From: CAKMZU01 sp965248335
Lineage (GTDB): Bacteria > Pseudomonadota > Gammaproteobacteria > Pseudomonadales > DT-91
Direction: 5' to 3'
DNA: 64,000 bases
Assembly (NCBI GenBank): GCA_965248335.1
Contig: CBDFIY010000002.1
Coordinates: 620,001-684,000 of the forward strand
Part shown: piece after piece, positions 1-8,929 of the stretch
How positions within the stretch are numbered: the first letter of the stretch is position 1
How the letters are laid out: the number at the start of each line of letters is the position of its first letter
Position numbers and translations under genes: made by a program
The notes under the pieces: generated by a model
Told to the model about the DNA's origin: nothing
The model's input: the letters and a program-made list of their open reading frames with translations, nothing else
Databases searched by the model: none

Positions 1-583
1 GTGTCAGTAAAATTCCAAGCAATAAGCCAAAGTCGACTAAAAACTTACCTTCGCCTTGTATGACGGTGAGTTGTTTCTCAAAGGCGGCGTAACAATACTC
101 AAAAAACTGACTTTGTGTTTGTTCATAATCTTGCTTGAGTAGTCCAATCTGATCGTAACCCATCAAGGTTTGCTGGTAACCTAGTTGTCCAGATAAAACG
201 GCCGAGGTGTGCGCTGATGTGGTATCCGTATAGGTATTAAATGCATTGATAAGGTTGTTATAAACAGCGATGTTGAGCGTGTGTTTTTTCTGAAATTGCT
301 TGAACTCTTGCCGCATGCTGCGCGCTTTAATATCGGCTTCCATGAGCGTATCCATATCGGCTTCAATCAGCGCGGCTTGATAAAGCTTATCAAGATCAGA
401 AAAATTGATTTGGATGTCATTGGAAAATTTAAGAATGACGAAGTCTTCGTAAAAGACTTTATGCAGTTGATCTTGTAGGTTGACAGATAAGCGATAATTT
501 GCGCTTTGAAAGATGAGGATTCCTACAAAACCAACAATAGCGATAAACGCTATTTTTAAACCGATGGATAGATGCTTGAACAC
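1..583 (-). CDS. membrane sensor protein, N-terminal part (runs off window)
   Basis: The minus strand is open from a GTG at 583 to the window edge, about 194 codons, so only the N-terminal part is visible. A GTG start is chosen because an AGGA-type ribosome binding site lies 7 bases upstream. Residues 7-26 form one hydrophobic membrane segment (IGLKIAFIAIVGFVGILIF). A long helical, presumably periplasmic, region follows, and a second hydrophobic stretch (FLVDFGLLLGILLT) begins at the window edge. This TM-sensor-TM layout fits methyl-accepting chemotaxis proteins, histidine kinases or GGDEF regulators. The output domain lies outside the window, so which one it is cannot be decided. Confidence 0.75.
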   Translation of the reverse strand, partial: MFKHLSIGLKIAFIAIVGFVGILIFQSANYRLSVNLQDQLHKVFYEDFVILKFSNDIQINFSDLDKLYQAALIEADMDTLMEADIKARSMRQEFKQFQKKHTLNIAVYNNLINAFNTYTDTTSAHTSAVLSGQLGYQQTLMGYDQIGLLKQDYEQTQSQFFEYCYAAFEKQLTVIQGEGKFLVDFGLLLGILLT

Positions 584-643
584 AGATATTCCTGAATCTG
601 TTGGTTGTTGTGGGGGTGCTGACTGGATATGGGGTAACTTACC

Positions 644-844
644 TTAAACGCTCGGTAGATACAAAAGTTTGTTGGGTGTTGTGTGAGGTATGGGGGTTAG
701 TATTTGACCTTTACAAGCGCCAATAGTAGTTATTTTGCTAATACGCCATGAGTCAGTAATAAAAGCGGCACTTTTGACTCGCATGTATGCGTTTTTTGCT
801 GAGTTTGTATTAATAACTGAGTTGGGTGGCGTTGAATTAGTCAT
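644..844 (-). CDS. possible small protein upstream of the sensor gene
   Basis: A 66-codon frame starts with ATG at 844, has an AGGA motif 7 bases upstream, and ends 60 bases before the GTG of the sensor gene on the same strand. Composition is Thr/Asn/Ser/Pro-rich with no membrane segment or recognisable domain. It could be a leader ORF or chance. The good ribosome binding site is its only support. Confidence 0.25.
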   Translation of the reverse strand: MTNSTPPNSVINTNSAKNAYMRVKSAAFITDSWRISKITTIGACKGQILTPIPHTTPNKLLYLPSV

Positions 845-902
845 GAACTATTCCTATAAAACATATTCTTATATTAATACCAAGCTTGATGGCTATGTGA
901 AA

Positions 903-918
903 CCTGCCTGAAGTATTG
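903..918. repeat. solo IS-end-like sequence
   Basis: The stretch ending GAAGTATTG at 918 matches the right terminus of the IS remnant at 44751-44771 and of the miniature element at 2129-2149 (14 of the last 16 bases against the remnant). No partner end or transposase lies beside it. It is probably a leftover terminus just upstream of the sialyltransferase-like gene. Confidence 0.4.
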
Positions 919-943
919 TTTTTAATTGAGTAATGAGAAATGA

Positions 944-2011
944 ATGCCTCTCTGCCATTTTTACTTTGCATCAACGCCTTTGCATGTTTTTTTATCATCG
1001 GCAATTGCTTTAAAAGCACCGAACATCAATCACATTCTATTACTTATCGATCAGCCTGAAACTGAAAACAACCTTTATTTTACCGCTTTAGGTCAGTGGC
1101 ACGAATCGCCTTTCTCAGAAGTACAAATATTTGAAGGGCGTATCAAGTGTACTTTAAAAAAAATACAGTCGAGGAGGCGAATTTTTTATCAAATCAAACA
1201 ATTAATGATTGCCTATCAACCGGAGTGCTTGCTGACGGGAAACGACCGGCGAATTGAGTTCCAGTATGCGATGTCAATTGCAGGTGTATCTGCCAAAGGT
1301 GTTTATATTGATGAGGGAACATTTACCTATGTAGGGCGTGAGGCGTCTAGCCGAATAGGCGATATATTGATAGATAATATAGCTAAGAAGCTTGTTTATG
1401 GCTTCTTTTGGCGAAATCCGCCTACGGTGGGTGGGTCAAGCTGGATCCAAGAAATTTACGTTGCATTTCCTGATTATATACACCCTTTATTATCGCATAA
1501 ACGTTTGCTTAAGTTTGAACAATGCTGGCTTGAACAGCCCCAAATGAAAGATTTTTCAGATAAAATGTTCGAACTGCAAGACTATAAACCTAAACATCTC
1601 TCGTCTCTCAATGCGTTGATTATTTTGCCCCACGAATCGTTAATGTACACAGAGCAAGCTAAAAGGAATTGGCGAGAGGCATTAAAAAAACTTTTGCTCA
1701 AATACGATAAGGTGGGAGTAAAGTATCATCCGAGGGATACACATAATGATTTGTTAGCAGTGAGCAAAGAATATAAAATAATTGAAATCCCAAGAAAGAT
1801 AAATTTTGAATCGCTCTTGTCTCACATTAGTAGTGAGTGTGTTCTTATTGGCGATTTTTCAACAGTCCTAATCAACGCGCGCTGGTTAAGACCAGAGTTG
1901 GTGATTTATGCAGTGGAAGGAGAAAATGATACACAGGTTGAAAAATTTAAAAGCCTTTATTTGAAATTAAAAATAAATTTTGTCGGACTCGAATATTTCT
2001 CTGGGTTATAG
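944..2011 (+). CDS. sialyltransferase-like glycosyltransferase (polysialyltransferase/GT52-like)
   Basis: The 355-residue protein has the hallmarks of bacterial sialyl/polysialyltransferase-like enzymes, which move a sugar from a CMP-type donor to a surface glycan. Visible motifs are an N-terminal HFYFASTPLH strand-loop (residues 5-14), an acidic IDEG motif (122-125), a YHPRD motif (261-265) and a GDFST motif (303-307). These correspond to the D/E-D/E-G, H-P and S-S/T motifs of these families. It is a paralogue of the minus-strand gene at 10967-12034 and shares all four motifs. No CMP-sialic-acid synthesis genes are in the window, so the donor could be another nonulosonic acid or Kdo. An IS-end relic lies upstream and a miniature element begins 3 bases after the stop. 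Confidence 0.65.
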   Translation: MPLCHFYFASTPLHVFLSSAIALKAPNINHILLLIDQPETENNLYFTALGQWHESPFSEVQIFEGRIKCTLKKIQSRRRIFYQIKQLMIAYQPECLLTGNDRRIEFQYAMSIAGVSAKGVYIDEGTFTYVGREASSRIGDILIDNIAKKLVYGFFWRNPPTVGGSSWIQEIYVAFPDYIHPLLSHKRLLKFEQCWLEQPQMKDFSDKMFELQDYKPKHLSSLNALIILPHESLMYTEQAKRNWREALKKLLLKYDKVGVKYHPRDTHNDLLAVSKEYKIIEIPRKINFESLLSHISSECVLIGDFSTVLINARWLRPELVIYAVEGENDTQVEKFKSLYLKLKINFVGLEYFSGL

Positions 2012-2014
2012 ATA

Positions 2015-2149
2015 CAACACTTCGGACAGTTTTCGATTTAAAGGATTTACATAAATTGTAACCCATTGATTTATCTAGCTTTGATTGATACTTAAGTAAA
2101 AAATTAAACCTTTTAAAATCAACAACTTAAAAAACTGTCCGAAGTATTG
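2015..2149. mobile_element. 135-bp MITE-like element with inverted termini and 5-bp target duplication
   Basis: Termini are CAACACTTCGGACAGTTTTC at the left and the inverse of CAATACTTCGGACAGTTTTT at the right, so they are near-perfect inverted repeats of about 20 bases. The element is flanked by AGATA at 2010-2014 and again at 2150-2154, a perfect 5-bp direct repeat expected from transposition. There is no coding capacity. The same terminus occurs at 44751-44771 beside a transposase fragment, making that IS type the likely parent. It lies between the sialyltransferase-like gene and the O-antigen ligase-like gene. Confidence 0.8.
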
Positions 2150-2159
2150 AGATATTGCG

Positions 2160-3380
2160 ATGATTGTATTTAAAAAAACGACTCTATATTGTACATATGT
2201 TGCTCTTAGTGTCATCGGTTTAAATTATCATTTTGCAACACCTTTTATTCACCTTGCGGTATTAGCAAGCTGCCTATATTTGATTGGGGCGTTACTTCAG
2301 AAGGAATCATTCGCATCTTTTTCGGCAGTCGAAGTGTGTTGGTTGCTTGTATTGTTGGTTTGGCCGGCTCTTTATGGAATAGCTTATCTCTATGCTGATA
2401 GTTATTCAGAACCTCAAGAATTTTCAAATTTATTACGCTCTGCTTTTATTTGTACCCCTATATTTTTAACACTCAGACAAACTGAAATAAAAAATGATCA
2501 CCTTTTTATTATTATTCTTCTTGCTGCATTGACTGGTGGCGTTGTAAGTAGTTACTACAATTTTTTTATTAGCCGATCTGCAGAAAATTTTGCATTGGCA
2601 ACAGGAGGGATTAATTTATCCATTATCTTTGCTGTCATGCTGGGCATGTTGATAAGCACGGTCTCCATTCTCTCTTTGGTATATATTTCTCAAGAGAAAC
2701 GTTTGCTTTCCTGGGTATCACTTGCCCTAGTACTTCTCGGTATAAGTGCTTTATTTTTAACGGGATCACGAGGTGCTTTGGCAGCAATTTGTATACCGTT
2801 GTTAATATTTGGTTACCATGCGTTTAAATATTTCCGCAATAGAAGGCGTATCATATTCATTTCTTTAATGGTTATAGGGCTCGCGACACCTTTCATTGTA
2901 GAAAGTCCAGTCTATAAAAAATCACTGTCAAAGTTTAATAACTTTAGTGCTCTTGGCATATTAGGTGAGCGTTATCATGTATGGGTAGGTATTTTAGAGT
3001 CTTTGCAAGGAAACCTATTGTGGGGGGTGGGTGTAGATGAGGATAAGAAAATTATTAATCGATATATGAAGAAAAATAACCTCCCAGAAAACTATCAAAC
3101 AATAGGCCATGTGCATAACGATTTTTTGCAGTCTGTCTTTAATTTTGGTTTGCTCATTAGTTTGTTTATGTTTTCTCTGTTTATTTATATAGGAGGTTGG
3201 GCAGTCTCGGCGTATATGAAAACCAAGAGCTATGTTAATTTATTGCCATTTATGATCATTTTAAGCTTCATGATTTCAGGTTTGAGTGATGTTGTTATAT
3301 TGCAAGCACCATCCATGCTACTTTTTGTATTGTTAATGAACTTTTCCTTGGTGCTAACCAAGAAAGCAAAATCATTATGA
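2160..3380 (+). CDS. O-antigen ligase / Wzy-type polymerase family membrane protein
   Basis: The 406-residue polytopic inner-membrane protein has about ten hydrophobic segments. It carries family-typical motifs of the Wzy_C/WaaL group: TGSRGALAA (residues 201-209) at a membrane boundary, then a large periplasmic loop with HVHNDFLQ (317-324). Members join or polymerise lipid-linked glycans at the periplasmic face. Which of the two activities applies cannot be read from sequence. The stop overlaps the next gene's start (ATGA), showing translational coupling to the GT2 gene. The start lies 10 bases after the MITE, so the element may supply or disrupt its promoter. Confidence 0.8.
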   Translation: MIVFKKTTLYCTYVALSVIGLNYHFATPFIHLAVLASCLYLIGALLQKESFASFSAVEVCWLLVLLVWPALYGIAYLYADSYSEPQEFSNLLRSAFICTPIFLTLRQTEIKNDHLFIIILLAALTGGVVSSYYNFFISRSAENFALATGGINLSIIFAVMLGMLISTVSILSLVYISQEKRLLSWVSLALVLLGISALFLTGSRGALAAICIPLLIFGYHAFKYFRNRRRIIFISLMVIGLATPFIVESPVYKKSLSKFNNFSALGILGERYHVWVGILESLQGNLLWGVGVDEDKKIINRYMKKNNLPENYQTIGHVHNDFLQSVFNFGLLISLFMFSLFIYIGGWAVSAYMKTKSYVNLLPFMIILSFMISGLSDVVILQAPSMLLFVLLMNFSLVLTKKAKSL

Positions 3381-4249
3381 ATGCCCCCCCTTTTTTTTTC
3401 TTGGCTATACCTACCTATAATAGGTCCTCCTTGCTGAAGAGGGCTATCGAATCTATATTCACGCAGAATTATATGCATTGGAAGATTTATATTTGTGATG
3501 ACGGGTCTACCGATTCAACACAGCTGCTTATAGGGGATTATATCCATGATGAGCGTGTAGTAAATATCCAACTCAATAAAAACTCAGGCGTAAATAAAGC
3601 GAGAAATGCAATCCTTAAAAAAATAGAGGAAAGTGACCATGAAGGTTTTATTGTGTTTCTTGATGATGATGATTATTTTGTGGAAGGTGCTTTAAAGGTG
3701 TTGAGTGAAGCTGTTGTTAGTCACCCGAGTGAAAAATGGATACTTTCAAAGTGTATAAACTCTAAAGGAGAGGTACTTACAAAACTAAAAGAAAAAGGTC
3801 AGCTGTCTTTCATTTTTGATTATATGTATAGAAAAAATATTTCGGGTGATACTTGTCATTGTATGCATACCAGTTTGGTGAGAGGGCATAGGTTTACAGA
3901 AAAGTTTAAAAATGCTGAAGAGTGGTATTTTTTTGCAAATGTAAGTAAAGACGGATACTTGTTTGCAATAGATACTGTTTCTTTAGTTAAAGATTATCAG
4001 CAAGAAGGGTTAAGTTACACGGGGTATAACACTGAAAGAAAATCCGATGTTTTTAAGTTAAAAATAGCAACGTTGAAGGGTGTTGTAACGGATAAACAGC
4101 TCGCTTCCCAGCAATTCTCACTGGCTAGAGAATTAATTAAATCAGGTAAGTGCGATGAGGCCGAATGCATTTTACGGGAAATACCATTAGTGAAAAAATT
4201 TACTCTGCGGTTTTTCAGGTATCAATTACGTGCATTATTAAGAAAGTAA
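3377..4249 (+). CDS. family 2 glycosyltransferase
   Basis: The 290-residue cytoplasmic GT-A enzyme opens with IPTYNRSSLLKRAI (residues 11-24), followed by the nucleotide-binding DDGSTDST (41-48) and the metal-binding FLDDDDYF (94-101). It should add one sugar to the lipid-linked glycan built by this locus. Acceptor and donor are not predictable. It starts within the stop codon of the ligase-like gene (ATGA). A hairpin just after its stop may end this transcript. Confidence 0.85.
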   Translation: MNAPPFFFLAIPTYNRSSLLKRAIESIFTQNYMHWKIYICDDGSTDSTQLLIGDYIHDERVVNIQLNKNSGVNKARNAILKKIEESDHEGFIVFLDDDDYFVEGALKVLSEAVVSHPSEKWILSKCINSKGEVLTKLKEKGQLSFIFDYMYRKNISGDTCHCMHTSLVRGHRFTEKFKNAEEWYFFANVSKDGYLFAIDTVSLVKDYQQEGLSYTGYNTERKSDVFKLKIATLKGVVTDKQLASQQFSLARELIKSGKCDEAECILREIPLVKKFTLRFFRYQLRALLRK

Positions 4250-4271
4250 CCTTGAAATAAAGCAAGGTTTT
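4249..4271 (+). terminator. possible weak terminator hairpin
   Basis: Immediately after the GT2 stop, AACCTTG and CAAGGTT form a 7-bp stem with an AAATAAAG loop, followed by a short T-containing stretch. A second small hairpin (CACCC-TGT-GGGTG) lies at 4279-4291. The T-tract is short, so termination may be partial. Confidence 0.35.
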
Positions 4272-4322
4272 ATGCATTCACCCTGTGGGTGCAACTAAAT
4301 TTGTGTAGTTTAGGTGAATTAT

Positions 4323-5003
4323 ATGGTGACAATAGGTTATTACACGACTGATCCTTTGTATTTATCTTGTTATCAATTGTTAGAAAAATCATTCAAGAAG
4401 CAGGGTTTATTCTATGATTACAAAGCAATTGAGCCATCATGCTGGCAATCCGCTATTAGTCTTAAGCCTCAAATTATTCTTACAATGCTTGAAAAATATA
4501 AAGAACCGGTTCTTTATATTGATGCCGATGCCTTCATTCATGAGAATTATACCGACTTTTTTGAGAATCTTAGCTGTGATTTATCGGTTTATTATTTAAG
4601 AAAAAAAGGCGATAGAGATGAGCTTTTATCTGGAACCCTATATTTTAACTATTCGAATAAAACTATTGAACTGGTGAGATGCTGGATTGAAGAAGTCAAG
4701 AATAACCCAACCCTCAATGATCAAGAGTGCCTTGCAAGAGTGCTGATCTTACGCGATCTTAATTTACATGTTGCCCCTCTCCCTCTGGCGTATATTTATA
4801 TATTTGATCGTGAATATGATGGAGAGCAGGTCGTACCTATTATCGAGCATTTACAAGCGAGCAGAGAGGTTAAACTTACTCGCCAATTAATGGGTTTTAA
4901 ATATAGGCTTCTATCGAAGCTAGGCATACCCAGTAATAAACAAAAAATGCTGGATCAAAGGTTAGCTAGAATTGAAGAAATTAAAGCAAGCCTAACGCAA
5001 TGA
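4323..5003 (+). CDS. nucleotide-diphospho-sugar transferase-like protein
   Basis: About 226 residues. The ATG at 4323 is preferred over a GTG nine bases upstream because AGGTGA sits at the right distance only for the ATG. The fold is GT-A-like: a YIDADAF metal-binding DxD motif (DAD near residues 67-69), then LLSGTLYFNYS and NDQECLARVL, resembling the nucleotide-diphospho-sugar transferase group (PF03407/GT77-like). It probably decorates the surface glycan. The C-terminus is basic and helical. The specific sugar is unknown. Confidence 0.6.
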   Translation: MVTIGYYTTDPLYLSCYQLLEKSFKKQGLFYDYKAIEPSCWQSAISLKPQIILTMLEKYKEPVLYIDADAFIHENYTDFFENLSCDLSVYYLRKKGDRDELLSGTLYFNYSNKTIELVRCWIEEVKNNPTLNDQECLARVLILRDLNLHVAPLPLAYIYIFDREYDGEQVVPIIEHLQASREVKLTRQLMGFKYRLLSKLGIPSNKQKMLDQRLARIEEIKASLTQ

Positions 5004-5161
5004 TTAGTATTTGCTCACTCATCTTATTCTTTCCGTATCAGCGTACTCATGCTTATTCGCTTGTGCTCTATGCCCTTGAGCGCTTTTTACTTATCTATTA
5101 GAATGCTCAGCCGAAAACCACCAATATCTTCAACATAATAAATTCGTTACCACCCTTACCT

Positions 5162-6820
5162 ATGCTCAATTTAAAAGCCATTCTGAAGTTTGTTTTTTTT
5201 AGCCTATTGATTTTAGCTGGATATTCTCTATTTAGCAGCGCTATTGGCGGCCTACATGCAAATACAAAGCAAATATATACCGAGTTCCCCCTTTGTTTAA
5301 TTTTTAGTGGTTTTGTTTACCTATCCTTAAAGCCATCTAAATACAGAATGCTATTAGCTTATATGCCGATATTTGTATTTTATCTTGGCATTGATATCTA
5401 TTACATCCTGTTTGGTGAGGTGTTTAGGTTTGTTAGCTTTGAAGAAGCACCCGAGTTATTAATGCTTTTCAATGTTCTTGAGCACAGCTTTATGCTGCTC
5501 TCTGCTTTGATTCTTATTTTTGTTTTTTTCCGTCATGTGAATAAAGCAAAGTCTTATTTTTTAATCGCGGCTGTTCTTTTTATAACAACGCTTACTTTGA
5601 TCGCTACATATTTTCCAGCCACATATATTTTTGCGTTTGAAAGTCTGTCGAGAGAGATTGTTAACACGAGAGCCGATAGGAATGTGAAATATAATGGAAA
5701 GCTGTCAACGCTTTTTTACGAAGAAGCGAAACGCCATCAAACAATAAGCAGACTTAGTGGTATTGATACAACGAAGATGGTTAAAGTAGGAAAAAAACGT
5801 GCAGAATTTTTAAAAGAAAACCTACAGCGTCCTATTTTTATCTTTCAACTTGAATCATTTCTTGACCCAACTGAGCTTAAACGTCTAGATTTAGGAAAAT
5901 CCTTTAATAATCCATTTTTCGAGCGCATCAGCAGCGCTAAAGGTTACGTCACCTCACCGGTTTTTGGCGGTCACACGGCACAAGCTGAATTTGAAGTCTT
6001 ATGTTCAGCGCCTGCGCTCGCTAAGTTTTCTGATATTGAATTTAATGGATTTACAGGGGAGAAGAGTGATTGTATAGCTAACTGGGTATCAATGGCCGGT
6101 TTTCCTACAACAGTTAATTTCGCTTATTCACCCTCTTATTTTAATGCACTCAAGGCTTACCGCTCGCTCGGGTTTCAGCAATTACGCTACCCAAAGAAAT
6201 ATTCAACTCAACAGGCATACCCATTGGATCAAGCACTATGTGGCAGAGAAACACTTATGCGCGATAAAGCACTGTTTGAGCAATCACTTGCTTATTATCT
6301 TAATCAAAAGCAGCGTGTTTCACTCACGTATTCAATGGGTATGTTTGGGCATTGGCCGCATAAAATTGATCGTGATTGTCACCCAGATTACTTGTCGCTG
6401 GGCGAAGGATATAAAGGTAAAGCATTAGAGCGGGCAGTGAATCAATATCGCTACCGTACACAATCTATCGCTGAATTTATTCCTCAACTTTTCGAGGCTG
6501 TGCCTGATGCACTTGTTCTTATTATTAGTGATCATTTACCGCCCATGACGGATAAAAAAGATGTCTATTCAAGTCTTCAGTACCACGGAGAAAAACAACG
6601 GCATCCCAAAACAAATGTATTTTATGTTTTTGATGCGGGTCGTGCGCTGGATATGTCAACAGTGAAAAACATTCATCATTATCAGATGAGCGATCTTTTG
6701 TTTGATTTGGCTACCGACGGGAAGTGGTGCCGGAAATTCCAATGTGTATTAGAGAAGAAGCCAAGTACGCCGAGTCTTTATCAGCGATATTTGTCGATTA
6801 TAAAATTAGCAAGCCAGTAA
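5162..6820 (+). CDS. LtaS-like membrane phosphotransferase (sulfatase fold)
   Basis: The 552-residue protein has about five N-terminal membrane segments (residues 5-160) and a C-terminal periplasmic alkaline-phosphatase-fold domain. Active-site signatures are FQLESFLDP (229-237), GGHTAQAEFEVL (269-280, with Thr272 at the expected nucleophile position), GMFGHWPH and ISDHLPP (455-461). The family transfers phosphoglycerol or phosphoethanolamine from phospholipids to glycans. In a Gram-negative glycan locus the likely job is adding such a group to LPS or capsule. There is no clear ribosome binding site at this ATG. A second member of the fold, EptA-like, lies at 15790. Confidence 0.75.
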   Translation: MLNLKAILKFVFFSLLILAGYSLFSSAIGGLHANTKQIYTEFPLCLIFSGFVYLSLKPSKYRMLLAYMPIFVFYLGIDIYYILFGEVFRFVSFEEAPELLMLFNVLEHSFMLLSALILIFVFFRHVNKAKSYFLIAAVLFITTLTLIATYFPATYIFAFESLSREIVNTRADRNVKYNGKLSTLFYEEAKRHQTISRLSGIDTTKMVKVGKKRAEFLKENLQRPIFIFQLESFLDPTELKRLDLGKSFNNPFFERISSAKGYVTSPVFGGHTAQAEFEVLCSAPALAKFSDIEFNGFTGEKSDCIANWVSMAGFPTTVNFAYSPSYFNALKAYRSLGFQQLRYPKKYSTQQAYPLDQALCGRETLMRDKALFEQSLAYYLNQKQRVSLTYSMGMFGHWPHKIDRDCHPDYLSLGEGYKGKALERAVNQYRYRTQSIAEFIPQLFEAVPDALVLIISDHLPPMTDKKDVYSSLQYHGEKQRHPKTNVFYVFDAGRALDMSTVKNIHHYQMSDLLFDLATDGKWCRKFQCVLEKKPSTPSLYQRYLSIIKLASQ

Positions 6821-6958
6821 ATATTCGTTAGCTAACGCTTGCGATTAACAATCCCAGTAAGAGGGACTCTGAGGGGCATCACTCGATGGGTTTATGCTAT
6901 GATCGCTTGCAGTAGAGTGTTTAATACAATATAGAGATAAAGGTTTTTAAGAAGTATT

Positions 6959-8017
6959 ATGATTAATGAATCAGCTAATAAGCCTCGAATGCGCGTTGGT
7001 TTTCTATTGGGATCTCTTAATGGTGCCGGAGCAGAGAAAACCATTATAACCTTAGCGGGCAGTATGGCGAAATTAGGCCTAGATGTAGATCTATACGTTT
7101 TAACGGGTGAAAAAGATTATAATGTAACGAACAATATTCGGGTGCGGGTTATCCCCGGCGATCTTTCACTGTTAAAAAAGTTAAAGATAAGACAAATTAC
7201 GAAACGAATAAACTATGACTTATTTGTTACGAGCCGAGCTGAGTACTATGACTATATATCTTCTAAATCAGTATTTTGCTCAGTTCATATCACGCCTACA
7301 GCATGGGTAAACAAAGAAGATTACAAATCAGATAGAAAAATTAAGAAGCTTAAAAAGAAGTTCAAAAACAAGAAACTGATTGCCTTGTCTCGAGGAATAG
7401 CATCCGATCTTATAGAAAACTTGGCGTGTAAAGCTGAAAATATTACCATCATCAATAACCCCTATGATATTGATGGTGTAAGAAAAAAATCTTTGATTAA
7501 AGATAATGTACCTGACTTTGATTATATTATTTATGTCGCTTCTTTTATCAAGCGAAAGCGTCACATAGATTTGCTGGATTCGTTTTCAGCGATCTCTGAT
7601 AAGACGTTGAAACTATTATTAGTTGGAAAAGGGGTGGAAGAAGAAGCAATAAAATTACACGCCAAAAAACTTGGCATGTTAGATAGGCTTGTTTTCTGGG
7701 GGTGGGATAAAAATCCATACCGCTTGATCAAAAATGCAAAAATTGCAGTGCTCACCTCTGAGGCAGAAGGCCTTCCTCGAGCTTTGGTTGAGGCCTTGAT
7801 AATAGGTACGCCGATTGTATCTACTGATTGCCCTTCTGGCCCAAATGAGGTGCTCGTTGGCGAGTTTGCCTCTTTTCTTGCGCCTGTAGGTGATACAAAA
7901 GAAATGACGAAACTCATGGAGCATGCACTTTGTAATTACCCTCCTATTGAGAACCTGGATATGGATAAGTTTAGTGCGGATCGAGTCGCAAGACAGTATC
8001 TATCATTTTGTGAATAG
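6959..8017 (+). CDS. family 4 glycosyltransferase
   Basis: The 352-residue GT-B enzyme has the N-terminal glycine-rich acceptor loop GSLNGAGAEKT (residues 18-28) and the C-terminal donor-binding motif EAEGLPRALVEAL followed by GTPIVSTDCPSGPNEVL, both typical of retaining GT4 enzymes. It is cytoplasmic or membrane-peripheral and transfers a hexose or HexNAc-type unit. An AAGAAG ribosome binding site precedes the ATG. It ends 4 bases before the convergent FkbM methyltransferase gene, where the locus switches strand. Confidence 0.85.
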   Translation: MINESANKPRMRVGFLLGSLNGAGAEKTIITLAGSMAKLGLDVDLYVLTGEKDYNVTNNIRVRVIPGDLSLLKKLKIRQITKRINYDLFVTSRAEYYDYISSKSVFCSVHITPTAWVNKEDYKSDRKIKKLKKKFKNKKLIALSRGIASDLIENLACKAENITIINNPYDIDGVRKKSLIKDNVPDFDYIIYVASFIKRKRHIDLLDSFSAISDKTLKLLLVGKGVEEEAIKLHAKKLGMLDRLVFWGWDKNPYRLIKNAKIAVLTSEAEGLPRALVEALIIGTPIVSTDCPSGPNEVLVGEFASFLAPVGDTKEMTKLMEHALCNYPPIENLDMDKFSADRVARQYLSFCE

Positions 8018-8021
8018 CAGC

Positions 8022-8822
8022 TTACTTATCTATATTGGTGTTTTTAAATAAAACAACTAGTCGCCCTTGTTCAATACCTTTTACTTTAAATCCATGAGAA
8101 GTGAGGGTGTTGACAACTTCTACAAATGTTGTTGTCTGGTTTAACCCTCTTTCAGGCCCACAATCAACAGATATGTATTGTATTTTTTCTAAGCTTTTTA
8201 GTGCGCCTTCTAGAATTTCTGGTTCAGCTCCCTCGGCTTCCAGTTTTAATAGTTTAATCTTGGCCAAGTTTTTTTGTTGGATGTAGTCGTCTAAAACTTT
8301 TGTTTGTACTGTTACCTTTGATGCATAGTCATTTATTTCGAAAAGAGATGAATCTCCAGTATCATTTTTGTTATAAAATGTGAGAGTAGTTTCTTCTTTC
8401 CATAGAGCGTAACGGTTAATAGTTCCTTGGGGGTTATTTTTTAAGTTGGCCTCGAATTCATTTAAGGCTGGTTCGAATGCATGATATTGGATGTGGAACT
8501 GCTTTAAGTAAATGCCGATTTCACCTATGTTAGCACCGCAATCGATAATTATATCACCTGTTTCGAAACCTATAGACTGTAGCATATAGTTAGCGGCGAC
8601 CTTTTCAACTTTAGACTTAATTCCACGTTTGAATCTTTGTATTCTTTCTGGTTCGCCAACAAAAATAGTATCGCCATGAGAATCTTCAACTTTAATGCTT
8701 TGTTCTTTAATAGATATAGCCATAGGCCAGCGCCGGAAAAAATTAAATATGCTATATCTAAGTGAAAACGTAGATAGTGAACCATGATAAAGAAACTTGT
8801 TATGGATTATGTTTTTGAGCAT
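8022..8822 (-). CDS. FkbM family methyltransferase
   Basis: About 266 residues. The ATG at 8822 is preferred over the upstream ATG at 8849 because AGGA lies 6 bases before it. The SAM-binding motif is DIIIDCGANIGEIGIY, followed by the acidic FEPA motif and the FkbM-typical KLLKLEAEGAEPEILEGA. FkbM proteins O-methylate sugars in antibiotics and surface glycans, and here the target is probably a residue of this locus's polysaccharide. It is convergent with the GT4 gene and heads the minus-strand half of the cluster's 3' end. Confidence 0.8.
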   Translation of the reverse strand: MLKNIIHNKFLYHGSLSTFSLRYSIFNFFRRWPMAISIKEQSIKVEDSHGDTIFVGEPERIQRFKRGIKSKVEKVAANYMLQSIGFETGDIIIDCGANIGEIGIYLKQFHIQYHAFEPALNEFEANLKNNPQGTINRYALWKEETTLTFYNKNDTGDSSLFEINDYASKVTVQTKVLDDYIQQKNLAKIKLLKLEAEGAEPEILEGALKSLEKIQYISVDCGPERGLNQTTTFVEVVNTLTSHGFKVKGIEQGRLVVLFKNTNIDK

Positions 8823-8929
8823 TGATTTTCCTATTGATAAATTTATCATTTCAAGGCAAGTTGTTTTATTAATGAGCTAGAGATATTGAAAAATTCGCTC
8901 TATTCATATTAAAAATTATTATTTTTTAA

